Position numbers and translations under genes: made by a program. Of a stretch of DNA of 64,000 bases, positions 8,643 through 16,644 are shown piece by piece. This DNA comes from Bradyrhizobium campsiandrae (GTDB lineage Bacteria > Pseudomonadota > Alphaproteobacteria > Rhizobiales > Xanthobacteraceae): NCBI RefSeq assembly GCF_014529705.1, contig NZ_JAANIH010000004.1, positions 166,652-230,651 on the forward strand, read 5' to 3'. How positions within the stretch are numbered: position 1 is the stretch's first letter; each line of letters starts with the position of its first letter. The notes below the pieces were generated by a model, which worked only from the letters and a program-made list of their open reading frames with translations, did not search any database and was not told the DNA's origin.

Positions 8643-8654
8643 CTGACCGGTCAG
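8643..8654. promoter_or_regulatory. 12-bp perfect palindrome upstream of araC-like gene
   Basis: CTGACCGGTCAG is its own reverse complement. It lies between the LysR stop codon and the AraC-type start, about 86 bases from the latter. Palindromes of the form TGACCGGTCA are typical TetR-family operators, so it may bring the AraC gene under a TetR-type repressor encoded elsewhere. Confidence 0.4.
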
Positions 8655-8658
8655 CGGA

Positions 8659-9597
8659 TCAGGCGGTGTGCCGATACGCCTCATTCTCTCGCCGCTCGCG
8701 TTCGCCGAGTTCGCGGATGAGCTCCTGGAGGAAGGACTCGGTGAAGGCGGGCAGGGTGCGCTCGGCGCGGACATAGATACCGAGATCCGACCACACCGGG
8801 CTGCCGGCATTGTCGAGCGGCAGGAACACCAGCTGTGCATCGCGCGACAGCCTGATAATGCCGAGCTGGGTCTGGAAGGCGATGCCGACGCCGCGCGCGG
8901 CGAGCTCGCGCATCAGGTCGATCGAGTTGGCCTGGATCGCCGGCTCCGGCGTCTCGGAGAGCTGGGCGATCAGCGGCTGCAGCAGATGGTAGATCGATAG
9001 CTCCGGCAGCGCCTGAATGACCGGGAAGGCGAGGCATTGCTCCAGCGTCACGGTCTTGCGGCGCGCCAACGGATGCTCGCGGGCGACCAGCGCGCCGAGG
9101 CGAAAGCGTTTCAACGCGACCTGGCGCAGATCGGGTGGATGCCTGAGCGCGATGGCGATGCCGATATCGGCCTCGCCCCGTCTCAGGGCTTCGAGCACGT
9201 CCGACGATCCCATCACCTCGGTGGTGAAGCTGACGCGCCGGGCCCGGCTGCGATGCGCGGCGATCAAATCCGGCAGCACCGATTCCGTGAGGGATTCGAT
9301 GCAGGCGATGCTGACATTGCCGTGCCAGGCGCCGGACAGCGATGCCACGTCGGCGCGGAAGCGGTCGAGGTCCTGGAGCACGTTCATGACGTGGCGAGCC
9401 AGCATCTCGCCCACCGTGGTCAAAGTCAGCCCGCGCGCCGTCCGCTCGAAAAGAGGTGATCCAACCTCTTGTTCAAGCTTGAGAATTTGGCGGCTGACCG
9501 CGGACGAGGCGACGTTCAGGGTCCGCGCGGCGGCACGGATCGAGCCGGTGCGGCGGACGGCATGGAAATACTGGATGGCCGGTGAATGAAAGCGCAT
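8659..9597 (-). CDS. LysR-family transcriptional regulator
   Basis: 312 residues from the chosen ATG. The N-terminal winged helix-turn-helix is clear (YFHAVRRTGSIRAAARTLNV, then SSAVSRQILKLEQEVGSPLFER), followed by the usual linker helix and a two-lobed periplasmic-binding-protein-like effector domain. The start at 9597 is preferred, because the longer in-frame version adds 58 residues rich in Arg and Cys that precede the invariant domain start. It is divergent from the hypothetical gene at 9758, with 160 bases between, the arrangement in which LysR proteins commonly control the opposite gene. Effector unknown. Confidence 0.92.
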   Translation of the reverse strand: MRFHSPAIQYFHAVRRTGSIRAAARTLNVASSAVSRQILKLEQEVGSPLFERTARGLTLTTVGEMLARHVMNVLQDLDRFRADVASLSGAWHGNVSIACIESLTESVLPDLIAAHRSRARRVSFTTEVMGSSDVLEALRRGEADIGIAIALRHPPDLRQVALKRFRLGALVAREHPLARRKTVTLEQCLAFPVIQALPELSIYHLLQPLIAQLSETPEPAIQANSIDLMRELAARGVGIAFQTQLGIIRLSRDAQLVFLPLDNAGSPVWSDLGIYVRAERTLPAFTESFLQELIRELGERERRENEAYRHTA

Positions 9598-9618
9598 GGG
9601 ATCCTCGGTGCCACTATA

Positions 9619-9641
9619 GCTGTTGCCGAAACGGCAGCAAC
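9619..9641. promoter_or_regulatory. Imperfect dyad in LysR divergent promoter
   Basis: The ten-base arms GCTGTTGCCG and CGGCAGCAAC around an AAA centre match at eight of ten positions. It lies 22 bases before the LysR start, so it is a candidate autoregulatory site. The pattern is weak and could be chance. Confidence 0.25.
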
Positions 9642-9757
9642 ATGTGCGAAATTCTCTGCCTTTTGAGAGCGCCGGTTTCACCCTAATGTCATGTGCTGAC
9701 GGGCCTCTCGGGCCCGCGCGGCGACGCGCCCGCAACGACGCGGCAGGGGATTTTGGG

Positions 9758-10330
9758 GTGAACGAGACCAACGCTTGCGAGCTGGAGCCCGGACGGGACG
9801 GCCGTCTCGTCGACCGTCGCCGCGCGGCCGCCTATGTCGGCGTCACCGCCGGCCGCTTCGAGCAGCTCGTGCGTGACAATGTCGTACCCCCGCCTGTCAT
9901 GATCGACAACAAGCGGCGCTGGCCGATCGCGGTGCTCGACGGCGCCAGGGATGCGGTCGGCAGCAGCATGCCATCGCCGCCGGTCATCAGGACCGATATC
10001 GAGGCGCGCCCCTGCGATCGCAACAATGTACCCTCCGCGCGCGAGCTGCCCGATGCGGCCTGGTTCGAGCAGCGTGCGAGCTTTGTGCAACGTGTCCGCC
10101 GCTCGCTGCTCTCGGGCAACGAGATTCGCCTGCTGCGCGAGTTCAAGCTGCTCAAGCAGAACCAGATCAGCATGTACGGCTATTATGGCAGCTTCGAAGC
10201 CCTGATGGTGCGCGGCTATATCGTCGAGATCGACCGCAAGCCGCCCTCGAGCCGCCCGCTGGTGACCTATCGCCTGACGGCGTCGGGCGAGCACGTGATC
10301 GCGGCGCTCAAGGACGATCCGGTGTTCTGA
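9758..10330 (+). CDS. Hypothetical protein with HTH-like ends
   Basis: 190 residues from a GTG start preceded by a purine-rich GCAGGGGA. Other in-frame starts at 9623 or 9686 would place coding sequence over the LysR promoter. The N-terminus (DRRRAAAYVGVTAGRFEQLVR, then an IDNKRRWPIAVLD strand) resembles excisionase-type or helix-turn-helix DNA-binding folds. The C-terminus (EIRLLREFKLLKQNQIS, VTYRLTASGEHVIAAL) resembles a winged helix with its wing. I do not recognise a named family; such proteins are conserved in Bradyrhizobium-like genomes. It may be a DNA-binding protein or an adaptor. It is divergent from the LysR gene. Confidence 0.65.
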   Translation: MNETNACELEPGRDGRLVDRRRAAAYVGVTAGRFEQLVRDNVVPPPVMIDNKRRWPIAVLDGARDAVGSSMPSPPVIRTDIEARPCDRNNVPSARELPDAAWFEQRASFVQRVRRSLLSGNEIRLLREFKLLKQNQISMYGYYGSFEALMVRGYIVEIDRKPPSSRPLVTYRLTASGEHVIAALKDDPVF

Positions 10331-10450
10331 GCGAACGCCGAGCTGTTTCAGATGCGGTCCGAGGTCCGCCTCCGCGTCGGCGGTCGGCCGGCCATGGCGG
10401 CGAACTCGATCAATTCCAGAAAAAGCGGCTGGCGCGGTTCGACACATCGA

Positions 10451-10468
10451 TATATCGTATCGGATATA
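10451..10468. promoter_or_regulatory. TATATC-N6-GATATA inverted repeat
   Basis: Two perfect 6-bp half sites with a 6-base spacer, 24 bases before the start codon of the 125-aa hypothetical gene. The AT-rich pattern stands out from the GC-rich surroundings and is of the kind bound by PadR-like repressors. It is a candidate operator only. Confidence 0.3.
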
Positions 10469-10492
10469 GCGACGTGCGTTTCGGAACTGGCA

Positions 10493-10870
10493 ATGGAAAT
10501 CAAGGTGAGGCAGCTCACGACCTGCGCGGTGGCGGCCGATGGCGGCGCGATCTCGCTGGGTTTCGAGGACGTGACGGGCAACTCGGCCGTCGTCAGCGTC
10601 TCGCTCAACCAGGTCGGCGCCCTGATCATGACGCTGCCCGGCCTGCTCGAGGCGGCGCTGAAGGCGCGCTATGGCGATCAGAGCCTGCGCTATGCCTATC
10701 CGCTGGCGTCCTGGGTGCTGGAGCAGTCCACCGACACGACCCAGCGCATCATCACGCTGGAAACCGAGGATGGCTTCAAGATCCGCTTCTCGATCCCGAA
10801 GGACGAGCAGAGCCTGCTGGGTGAAGCGCTGACCCAGCCGATCCCGGAGATGACGGCGCGGCCGAACTAG
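10493..10870 (+). CDS. Hypothetical protein, 125 aa
   Basis: A 125-residue soluble protein with alternating strands and helices, and no signal peptide or membrane segment. The ATG at 10493 is chosen; an in-frame start at 10352 would add 47 residues of low-quality sequence. No named domain is recognised. The region SVSLNQVGALIMTLPGLLEAAL and the C-terminal EDGFKIRFSIPKDEQ look like a small conserved alphaproteobacterial family. Its stop overlaps the end of the convergent GST gene by four bases. An inverted repeat lies just upstream. Confidence 0.7.
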   Translation: MEIKVRQLTTCAVAADGGAISLGFEDVTGNSAVVSVSLNQVGALIMTLPGLLEAALKARYGDQSLRYAYPLASWVLEQSTDTTQRIITLETEDGFKIRFSIPKDEQSLLGEALTQPIPEMTARPN

Positions 10871-11472
10871 GGCTCGCTCACCTGGAACAATGGCTGTTCT
10901 GCGAGCTTGCTCGTCAGCGCGCGCAGCTTGGGCATATCGGAATCCGTATTGATGCCGCGCGCTCGCGCGAGACGTTCTGCGACGACGGCGGTCACATCCG
11001 CCTGAGTGAGACGCCCAAGCAGAAGATATGGCTGTTTCGGGTCGATCATGGCTTCGATCGCGCTCAGCGCATTGGCGGCCTGAGCCATGCAGTCATCGAT
11101 CCACGGCTGATGCACCTTTTCAGGCGGTCGGTGGTTCCCCTCATAGGCCGCGTGAAGGCATTTTTCGCACGCGCCCATCATCAAGGCCGCGACCTTCAAT
11201 ACGACGCGGCGATCGGCGCCATAGCGCGGCGTGAGGGGCCGGTCGCCACCATGGATTTCGTCGAGATGATCGACGATCGCGTCGCTGTCGATCAATGTCT
11301 CGCCGCTGTCGAGCACGAGCGCCGGAATGCGGCCAAGCGGATTGCTGGCCCTGACCTCTGCGCGATTGCCGAAGCCGGACAGTGGGCGCTGCTCGAATGC
11401 CACGCCGTAGATATTGAGCGTAATCGCAACGCGTCGCGTAAATGGTGAGCGATTGACCCCGATCAGCAGCAT
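10867..11472 (-). CDS. Glutathione S-transferase family protein
   Basis: 201 residues with a thioredoxin-like N-terminal domain (NRSPFTRRVAITL, catalytic-type Ser/Thr region near residues 8-11), the glutathione-contact cis-proline motif NPLGRIPALVL, and SDAIVDHLDE. A helical C-terminal domain follows, typical of GSTs. Substrate unknown; the family detoxifies electrophiles or serves as a reductase. The ATG at 11472 has GGAGAG upstream, and a longer form to 11538 is less likely. It is convergent with the hypothetical gene on its left, and 55 bases downstream of the GNAT gene on the same strand. Confidence 0.88.
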   Translation of the reverse strand: MLLIGVNRSPFTRRVAITLNIYGVAFEQRPLSGFGNRAEVRASNPLGRIPALVLDSGETLIDSDAIVDHLDEIHGGDRPLTPRYGADRRVVLKVAALMMGACEKCLHAAYEGNHRPPEKVHQPWIDDCMAQAANALSAIEAMIDPKQPYLLLGRLTQADVTAVVAERLARARGINTDSDMPKLRALTSKLAEQPLFQVSEP

Positions 11473-11527
11473 CGTGCGATCTCTCCAAGAAGCCGGCCCG
11501 GCAGATAGAGACGAAATGCGAATGTCG

Positions 11528-12013
11528 TCAATCTGCACCTTCTGCCCTGGGCGGCAAACGACGGATCTGAAAGCCGGTCTTGGTCTGCTCGAAACCTGCT
11601 GAGGTATAAAAGGCCAGCGTCGACGGCTTCTTCGAGCCGGTCATCAACATGACTTTGTAGCAGCCGGCCTGCCACGCGCCGGCAACGGCGGCCTCAAGGA
11701 TTCGTTTGCCATAGCCGCGGCCCCTGAACGCTACGTCGGTGACGACATTCTCGATGAGCCCGTAAGCGCGGCCTCCACGCGTCAAATTGGGGATTATCAC
11801 GAGAGTACAGGATGCGACGACAGAACTTGCGATGAGGCCGATCAACACCGCGCTTCCGCGATATGCCTGCAGTTCGTTGAGGCGCTGTACGGCGAGGTCG
11901 AGGGGCGGGCTTTCGTCGTCGGGATCGAGATGCCGGTAGAGCGCCAGAAGCTGCGGTAGGTCGACGGGCAGGGCGGGCCGAATGTCCAGGGGCATGCGGG
12001 TCTGTCCGTTCAT
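11528..12013 (-). CDS. GNAT-family N-acetyltransferase
   Basis: 161 residues with the acetyl-CoA-binding motif A of the GNAT fold (NVVTDVAFRGRGYGKRIL, the Gln/Arg-x-x-Gly-x-Gly loop) and the later strand/helix AFYTSAGFEQTKTGFQ. Acetyl acceptor unknown. Its ATG overlaps the stop codon of the ModE-like regulator by an ATGA, so the two are translationally coupled. That pairing suggests regulation by or with the upstream gene. The reading frame stays open further upstream to 12466, but that stretch is the wrong-frame shadow of the regulator. Confidence 0.87.
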   Translation of the reverse strand: MNGQTRMPLDIRPALPVDLPQLLALYRHLDPDDESPPLDLAVQRLNELQAYRGSAVLIGLIASSVVASCTLVIIPNLTRGGRAYGLIENVVTDVAFRGRGYGKRILEAAVAGAWQAGCYKVMLMTGSKKPSTLAFYTSAGFEQTKTGFQIRRLPPRAEGAD

Positions 12014-12387
12014 GATTTGCGCGACCGCGCGATGTCGCTCTTGAGCGCTTCCAGCTCCTTGTGTACGGCGCGGGCGGCGTCGCGCTCGATCTTGCGGTAG
12101 CGCGCGACGAGCTTTTCGCCGAACGGCGTCAGCATCGCGCCGCCGCCGTTCTTGCCGCCGGCCTGCGGCTCGACCGCGGCATGCCTGCAAATCCGGTTGA
12201 TCTCGTCGACGAGATCCCAGGCGCGCTTGTACGACATATCCATGGCGCGACCGGCCGCCGAGATCGAGCCTTGCTCGCGGATCTGCTCCAGAAGCTCGAT
12301 CTTGCCGGGTCCGATCCGGTCCTCGCCGTCGAAGTCGATGCGAAGGCTCAGTTGAGGAAGCGATTTGGCGCTCGCGCGCGACATCAT
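12010..12387 (-). CDS. ModE-like winged-helix regulator (DNA-binding domain only)
   Basis: 125 residues corresponding to the ModE N-terminal winged helix: IGPGKIELLEQIREQGSISAAGRAMDMSYKRAWDLVDEIN, here running from about residue 25, followed by the wing with GGxxxGGGAMLTPFGEKL. ModE also has C-terminal molybdate-binding (TOBE) domains, which are absent here. It is therefore a single-domain regulator that either senses nothing itself or works with other partners. It is the first gene of a coupled pair with a GNAT acetyltransferase. No molybdate transport genes adjoin it. Confidence 0.88.
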   Translation of the reverse strand: MMSRASAKSLPQLSLRIDFDGEDRIGPGKIELLEQIREQGSISAAGRAMDMSYKRAWDLVDEINRICRHAAVEPQAGGKNGGGAMLTPFGEKLVARYRKIERDAARAVHKELEALKSDIARSRKS

Positions 12388-12607
12388 GGCGTCTCTTGAA
12401 TGACTCTAAGGCGAGATTGCCATTCTTGCCTGCCGCGAACAAGGCGCACGCGGCCCGCCGCTTCATCCTGCGGCATGCTTTTCGAGATCGATAAAATTGT
12501 CTGAAATCCGCTCAGCGGCGGCAAACCGTGCGGACAAGAAGCACGGCGCTTTAAACCAGAGATTTGGAACCGACCTGCATCCTGCTGCAAAAGGGCAGGG
12601 CATCAAC

Positions 12608-12871
12608 ATGTCGGTTTTCAAGGAGGTCATCGCAGCGATCGCGGGAGTCTACGCACTCCTGTTCGTGTGCGACACATTGTTCGGGGTCGGTGAGGCGCGC
12701 TTCGACGACAGCTATTACAGCTCCAACTTCTACGCGCCGAAACCGCAGGAATTCCGCTTCGCCAGCGACACGCCGCCGGCGACCCGCGTGAGCGATGCCT
12801 TTGCGCAATTCTCGGCAGCCGAAGCCAAGCCGAACAAACGCTATTCGTCACTGACGACGATCATCCGCTAG
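12608..12871 (+). CDS. Small single-pass membrane/secreted hypothetical protein
   Basis: 87 residues with an N-terminal hydrophobic segment (residues 5-24, EVIAAIAGVYALLFVCDTLF) that could be a signal anchor, followed by a Tyr/Phe/Pro-rich exported-looking tail. I know no family name; short proteins of this form are common in Bradyrhizobium. The ATG is chosen since the upstream in-frame extension (to 12497) is low-complexity and lacks the hydrophobic start. It is divergent from the ModE-like gene. Its stop codon lies in a CTAG that is also the stop of the convergent gene. Confidence 0.65.
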   Translation: MSVFKEVIAAIAGVYALLFVCDTLFGVGEARFDDSYYSSNFYAPKPQEFRFASDTPPATRVSDAFAQFSAAEAKPNKRYSSLTTIIR

Positions 12872-13662
12872 GCCCGCTCGGCCGCGTGTTCGCCTGGATG
12901 CTGCCCGGGGCGCTGCGGGATCAGCAGCAGACAGGCCACCATGAATGCCGCGATCACGACCGAGGCCAGCGGCCGGCTCAGAGCGAGGCCGCCCTGATCG
13001 AGCGGCTTGTCGAGGAAATCGCCGACGGTCGCGCCCAGCGGTCGCGTCAGGATGAAGGCGGCCCAGAACAGAGTCACACGAGAAACGCGGGTCCAGAAGT
13101 AGAGCCCTGCAACGACGGCAAGCCCCGACGCGAAGATCAGCGCGCCTCCGCGATAACCCATGTCGCCGGTGTCGGCGATCCAGTCGCCGAGCGCGGTGCC
13201 CAGCGTCTGCGAGAAAGTGATCGCGCCCCAGTAAAAGGCTTCCGCCCGCGGGCTGCTGACGCTGTTGACCGAGATAGTTCCTTCCGAGCGATACCAGAGG
13301 CCGAGCACCAGCATGAGACAGACGAGCAGCAGCGTCGCGCCGCCGGTGTAGCCGATGCCGAGCGAGCGGTCGGCGAAATCCGCCATCGTGGTTCCGAAAG
13401 TGGTCGAGGCGACGATGGTCGCCCAATAAAGCGATGGATGAAATTTCTGCGCGCGGACCTGTGCCGCGACGAGGACGACCATCGCCGCCAGGAACAGGCA
13501 GGTGCCCGCAAGGTAGCCCCAGTTCAGCGTCATCGTCACGGTGTCGCCGCCGGTCTCGCCCAGCGTCGTGGCGGCGATCTTGATGATCCAGAAGCCGAGC
13601 GTGACTGCGGGGACCTTGCTTTCGGTGACGAGGCTACCGCTACTGGAGTGATCTTCCATCAT
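12868..13662 (-). CDS. COG4705-type membrane protein with four internal repeats
   Basis: 264 residues with about seven to eight hydrophobic segments. Four internal copies of a Thr-Leu-Gly/Phe-Gly-x-x-x-x-Asp element are visible: TTLGETGGD, TTFGTTMADFADR, QTLGTALGDWIADT and RPLGATVGDFLDKP. They are spaced about 60 residues apart, matching the repeat-of-unknown-function membrane family (COG4705/DUF347). Its function is not established; the repeated acidic residues in membrane segments suggest an ion pathway, which is inference. It reads convergently into the small gene at 12608. Confidence 0.87.
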   Translation of the reverse strand: MMEDHSSSGSLVTESKVPAVTLGFWIIKIAATTLGETGGDTVTMTLNWGYLAGTCLFLAAMVVLVAAQVRAQKFHPSLYWATIVASTTFGTTMADFADRSLGIGYTGGATLLLVCLMLVLGLWYRSEGTISVNSVSSPRAEAFYWGAITFSQTLGTALGDWIADTGDMGYRGGALIFASGLAVVAGLYFWTRVSRVTLFWAAFILTRPLGATVGDFLDKPLDQGGLALSRPLASVVIAAFMVACLLLIPQRPGQHPGEHAAERA

Positions 13663-13804
13663 GTCCTCGTTGCGTCCAGTGTGGTCGCAACGAGATCAAC
13701 TGCGTTGCCGCCCTCTTGGCATTCGCAAACGAGGATGGCGGAAATCGGTTTCAATTTGGCCGACAACGAAGACGTGATGAGCGCGCAATGCGTCCGCCTG
13801 ACCA

Positions 13805-14734
13805 TCACTCTCCCTGGATCCATTCCGCAACCCCGCGCCACAGCGTGTCGCGGTGCTCGGGGCGGAAGAAGCCGAAATGGCCGATCGCCTTGGCGCCGAC
13901 GTCGGACGGTTTCACCGTGAGCACCTCCGGCTTGATCGCGGTGAAGCCACGCGTCAGCAGTTCGACCGCGGGCCGCGTCGCCCAGGGATCGTCGGAGAAG
14001 CAGAGCGCGCGCAGCTCGCCCCTGAATTTGGCAAAATTCTCCAGCGCCGGCAGTTTCGAATCGAACAGGTAATGCGGGCTCGAGACCCACTGCGCCCATT
14101 GCAGGAAGACGTCCTTGGGCAGGTCCTCGCCGATGCCCGCCCAGCCCGGTGCGTAGCCGAGCGCGTGGGTGAGCGGGACGCCAATGAGGTTCATGAAGGC
14201 GAAGACGCGATATTTCTCCGGCGATGTCATCAATCGCCAGGTTGCGGCCTGCGAGGCGACGAACGCGGCGCGCGAAATCTCGCTGTTGTTTTCGATCAGC
14301 CCGAGCGCCTGACCGCCGTAGGAGTGGCCGACATAGGCAAGGGGCAGGGTGCCGTAGCGCTCGCGCATCCAGCGCACTGCCGCGGTGACGTCCTGCGCGG
14401 CCCAGTCCGACATCGAAGCCTTGAAGCCGACCAGCGATTTCGGTTGGTTGTAGCCGACCATGGCCGGCAGGCGGGAGTCGCCGATGCCGCGATAGTCATA
14501 GCTGAGCACCGCGCAGCCGCGATGGGCGAGGTAGGATGCAAAGCCGCGATAGATCTTGCGGGGGACGGCGGTCGCCGAGTTGATCAGGACGGCGTGGCGC
14601 TTGGCGCCGCGCGGCAGGAACAGGGTGCCTGATAGCGCATACCCGTCCATCGCCGGGAAGCTGATCTCGTCGATGAAAACGTCGTCCAGTGGCGCATCCA
14701 TGGGTGGAAGCTGTCTTGCCGTTTCCTCTGCCAT
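13805..14734 (-). CDS. Alpha/beta hydrolase (acyl-esterase-like)
   Basis: 309 residues with the alpha/beta-hydrolase fold. The nucleophile elbow is GHSYGG; the oxyanion/early region is LINSATAVPRKIYRGFA; a late acid is in FSDDPWA; and the catalytic histidine is in GHFGFF near the C-terminus. This layout matches the family often annotated as predicted alpha/beta hydrolase or serine aminopeptidase-like. No signal peptide is seen in the preferred form starting at 14734, and substrate is unknown. A longer in-frame version reaches 14869, but its extra 45 residues overlap the DAHP synthase promoter. Confidence 0.85.
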   Translation of the reverse strand: MAEETARQLPPMDAPLDDVFIDEISFPAMDGYALSGTLFLPRGAKRHAVLINSATAVPRKIYRGFASYLAHRGCAVLSYDYRGIGDSRLPAMVGYNQPKSLVGFKASMSDWAAQDVTAAVRWMRERYGTLPLAYVGHSYGGQALGLIENNSEISRAAFVASQAATWRLMTSPEKYRVFAFMNLIGVPLTHALGYAPGWAGIGEDLPKDVFLQWAQWVSSPHYLFDSKLPALENFAKFRGELRALCFSDDPWATRPAVELLTRGFTAIKPEVLTVKPSDVGAKAIGHFGFFRPEHRDTLWRGVAEWIQGE

Positions 14735-14881
14735 CCCTAGCAAATGCGAATTCGGCTTTGCCTGCAAGGGTTTGCATTGCGAAATGGATTTACAACTGGC
14801 GGTGTCGCGCCAGCCTGTGTATAAGGCGGCCCTCGCAACCCACAGATCAGGTTGCACTTTTTGCTTCACGGAGAGATTGCG

Positions 14882-16270
14882 ATGTCCGAGCGGTGGACGC
14901 CCGAGTCCTGGCGCAGCAAGCCGGTGCTACAGGTGCCCGAATATCCCGACGCCAAGGCCTTGGCCGACGTCGAGGCGCAGCTTGCGACCTTTCCGCCGCT
15001 GGTGTTCGCCGGCGAAGCGCGCAATCTGAAGAAGGCGCTGGCCCGTGTCGCCGCTGGCGAGGCCTTCCTGCTCCAGGGCGGCGATTGTGCCGAGAGCTTT
15101 GCCGAGCACGGCGCCAACAACATCCGCGATTTCTTCCGCGTGCTGCTGCAGATGGCGGTGGTGCTGACCTATGCCGGTGCGGTGCCGGTCGTGAAGGTCG
15201 GCCGCATCGCCGGCCAGTTTGCCAAGCCGCGCTCGTCGCCGACCGAGAAGGTTGGTGGCGTCGAGTTGCCGAGCTATCGCGGCGACATCGTCAACGACAT
15301 CGCCTTCACCAAGGAAGCGCGCATTCCCGATCCGCAGCGCCAGCTGATGGCCTATCGCCAGTCGGCCGCGACGCTGAACCTGCTGCGGGCCTTCGCCACC
15401 GGCGGTTACGCCAATCTCGGCAGCGTGCATGAATGGATGCTCGGCTTCCTCAAGGATAGCCCTCAATCACGCCGCTACAAGGAATTGGCCGACCGCATCT
15501 CGGATGCGCTGAACTTCATGCGCGCCTGCGGCCTCGATCTCGAGAGCCATCCGGAACTGCGCGCCACCGATTTCTACACCAGCCATGAGGCGCTGCTGCT
15601 CGGCTACGAGCAGGCCATGACGCGGGTCGATTCCACCACCGGCGACTGGTACGCGACCTCGGGCCACATGATCTGGATCGGCGACCGCACCCGCCAGCTC
15701 GATCACGGCCATGTCGAATATTTCCGCGGCATCAAGAACCCGATCGGCCTGAAGTGCGGCCCGTCGCTCAAGCCCGACGAGTTGCTGAAGCTGATCGACG
15801 TGCTCAACCCCGACAACGAGCCGGGCCGGTTGACCCTGATCAACCGCTTCGGCTCCGACAAGATCGCCGATCATCTGCCGGGCCTGATCCGCGCGGTGAA
15901 GCGCGAGGGCAGGGTGGTGGTCTGGTCGTGCGATCCCATGCACGGCAACACCATCACCTCCACGACGGGCTACAAGACGCGGCCGTTCGACCGCGTGCTC
16001 TCCGAGGTGAAGTCGTTCTTCACGATCCATGCGGCGGAAGGCACCCATGCCGGCGGCGTGCACCTCGAGATGACCGGCCAGGACGTCACCGAATGTATCG
16101 GCGGCGCCCGCGCCATCACCGACGAGGATCTCAACGACCGCTATCACACGGTCTGCGATCCCCGGCTCAATGCCGAGCAATCCATCGACATGGCTTTCCT
16201 GATCGCCGAACTGTTGAAGCAGGAACGCGCCGGCAAGGTCAGGCCGATGCCGGCCGCAGCGGGGCTCTAG
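14882..16270 (+). CDS. Class II 3-deoxy-7-phosphoheptulonate (DAHP) synthase
   Basis: 462 residues. It catalyses the first step of the shikimate pathway, condensing phosphoenolpyruvate and erythrose 4-phosphate. The class II (plant-like) signature is present: [11 protein letters not shown] near the N-terminus, then [24 protein letters not shown], and [10 protein letters not shown] with the metal-binding His, followed by [12 protein letters not shown]. Length and motif order match the class. GGAGAG precedes the ATG at 14882. It is followed by dgkA five bases later on the same strand, so co-transcription is probable although the functions are unrelated. No leader peptide for Trp/Phe attenuation was recognised. 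Confidence 0.95.
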   Translation: MSERWTPESWRSKPVLQVPEYPDAKALADVEAQLATFPPLVFAGEARNLKKALARVAAGEAFLLQGGDCAESFAEHGANNIRDFFRVLLQMAVVLTYAGAVPVVKVGRIAGQFAKPRSSPTEKVGGVELPSYRGDIVNDIAFTKEARIPDPQRQLMAYRQSAATLNLLRAFATGGYANLGSVHEWMLGFLKDSPQSRRYKELADRISDALNFMRACGLDLESHPELRATDFYTSHEALLLGYEQAMTRVDSTTGDWYATSGHMIWIGDRTRQLDHGHVEYFRGIKNPIGLKCGPSLKPDELLKLIDVLNPDNEPGRLTLINRFGSDKIADHLPGLIRAVKREGRVVVWSCDPMHGNTITSTTGYKTRPFDRVLSEVKSFFTIHAAEGTHAGGVHLEMTGQDVTECIGGARAITDEDLNDRYHTVCDPRLNAEQSIDMAFLIAELLKQERAGKVRPMPAAAGL

Positions 16271-16274
16271 GACC

Positions 16275-16628
16275 TTGCTGCGCATCTGGAAGGCCACGAT
16301 CAATTCCCGCAACGGAATGGCCTTTGCGTTCCGTTCGGAGCAGGCTATCCGCGAGGAGGTCTTTGCACTGATCCTGTCGCTGCCGGTGGCATGGTTCGTT
16401 GCCGCGACCGCGATGCGGGCAGTCGAGCTGGTGTGTGCGGTCGCCTTCGTGCTGGTCGTCGAGCTGCTCAACACTGCGATCGAGAAGCTTGCCGACCGCC
16501 TGACGATGGATCACGACAAGCAGATCGGCCGGGTCAAGGACATGGGCTCGGCCGCCGTTGGGGTCGCGCTGCTGATGGCTGGCGCGTTCTGGATCATCGC
16601 CATCATCGAGCGATTGGGATTCCTCTAA
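16275..16628 (+). CDS. dgkA: Diacylglycerol kinase (DgkA family)
   Basis: 117 residues starting with TTG, five bases after the DAHP synthase stop. It is an inner-membrane kinase that phosphorylates diacylglycerol to phosphatidate, recycling the lipid produced by membrane-derived oligosaccharide and cell-wall pathways. The hallmark ELLNTAIEKLADR is present in the second membrane helix, with an upstream Ala-Phe-Arg-Ser-Glu N-terminal amphipathic helix (AFRSEQAIREE). Three hydrophobic segments are visible, the normal count. It is the middle gene of a likely aroG-type/dgkA/nadE group; nadE starts 16 bases downstream. Confidence 0.92.
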   Translation: MLRIWKATINSRNGMAFAFRSEQAIREEVFALILSLPVAWFVAATAMRAVELVCAVAFVLVVELLNTAIEKLADRLTMDHDKQIGRVKDMGSAAVGVALLMAGAFWIIAIIERLGFL

Positions 16629-16644
16629 CGCGAGGACGGCGGCC

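Noticed and set aside
11528..12466. 312-codon frame fusing a GNAT enzyme to an N-terminal domain
   Set aside because: The first half is the out-of-frame shadow of the ModE-like gene; the GNAT gene starts at 12013 with ATGA coupling.
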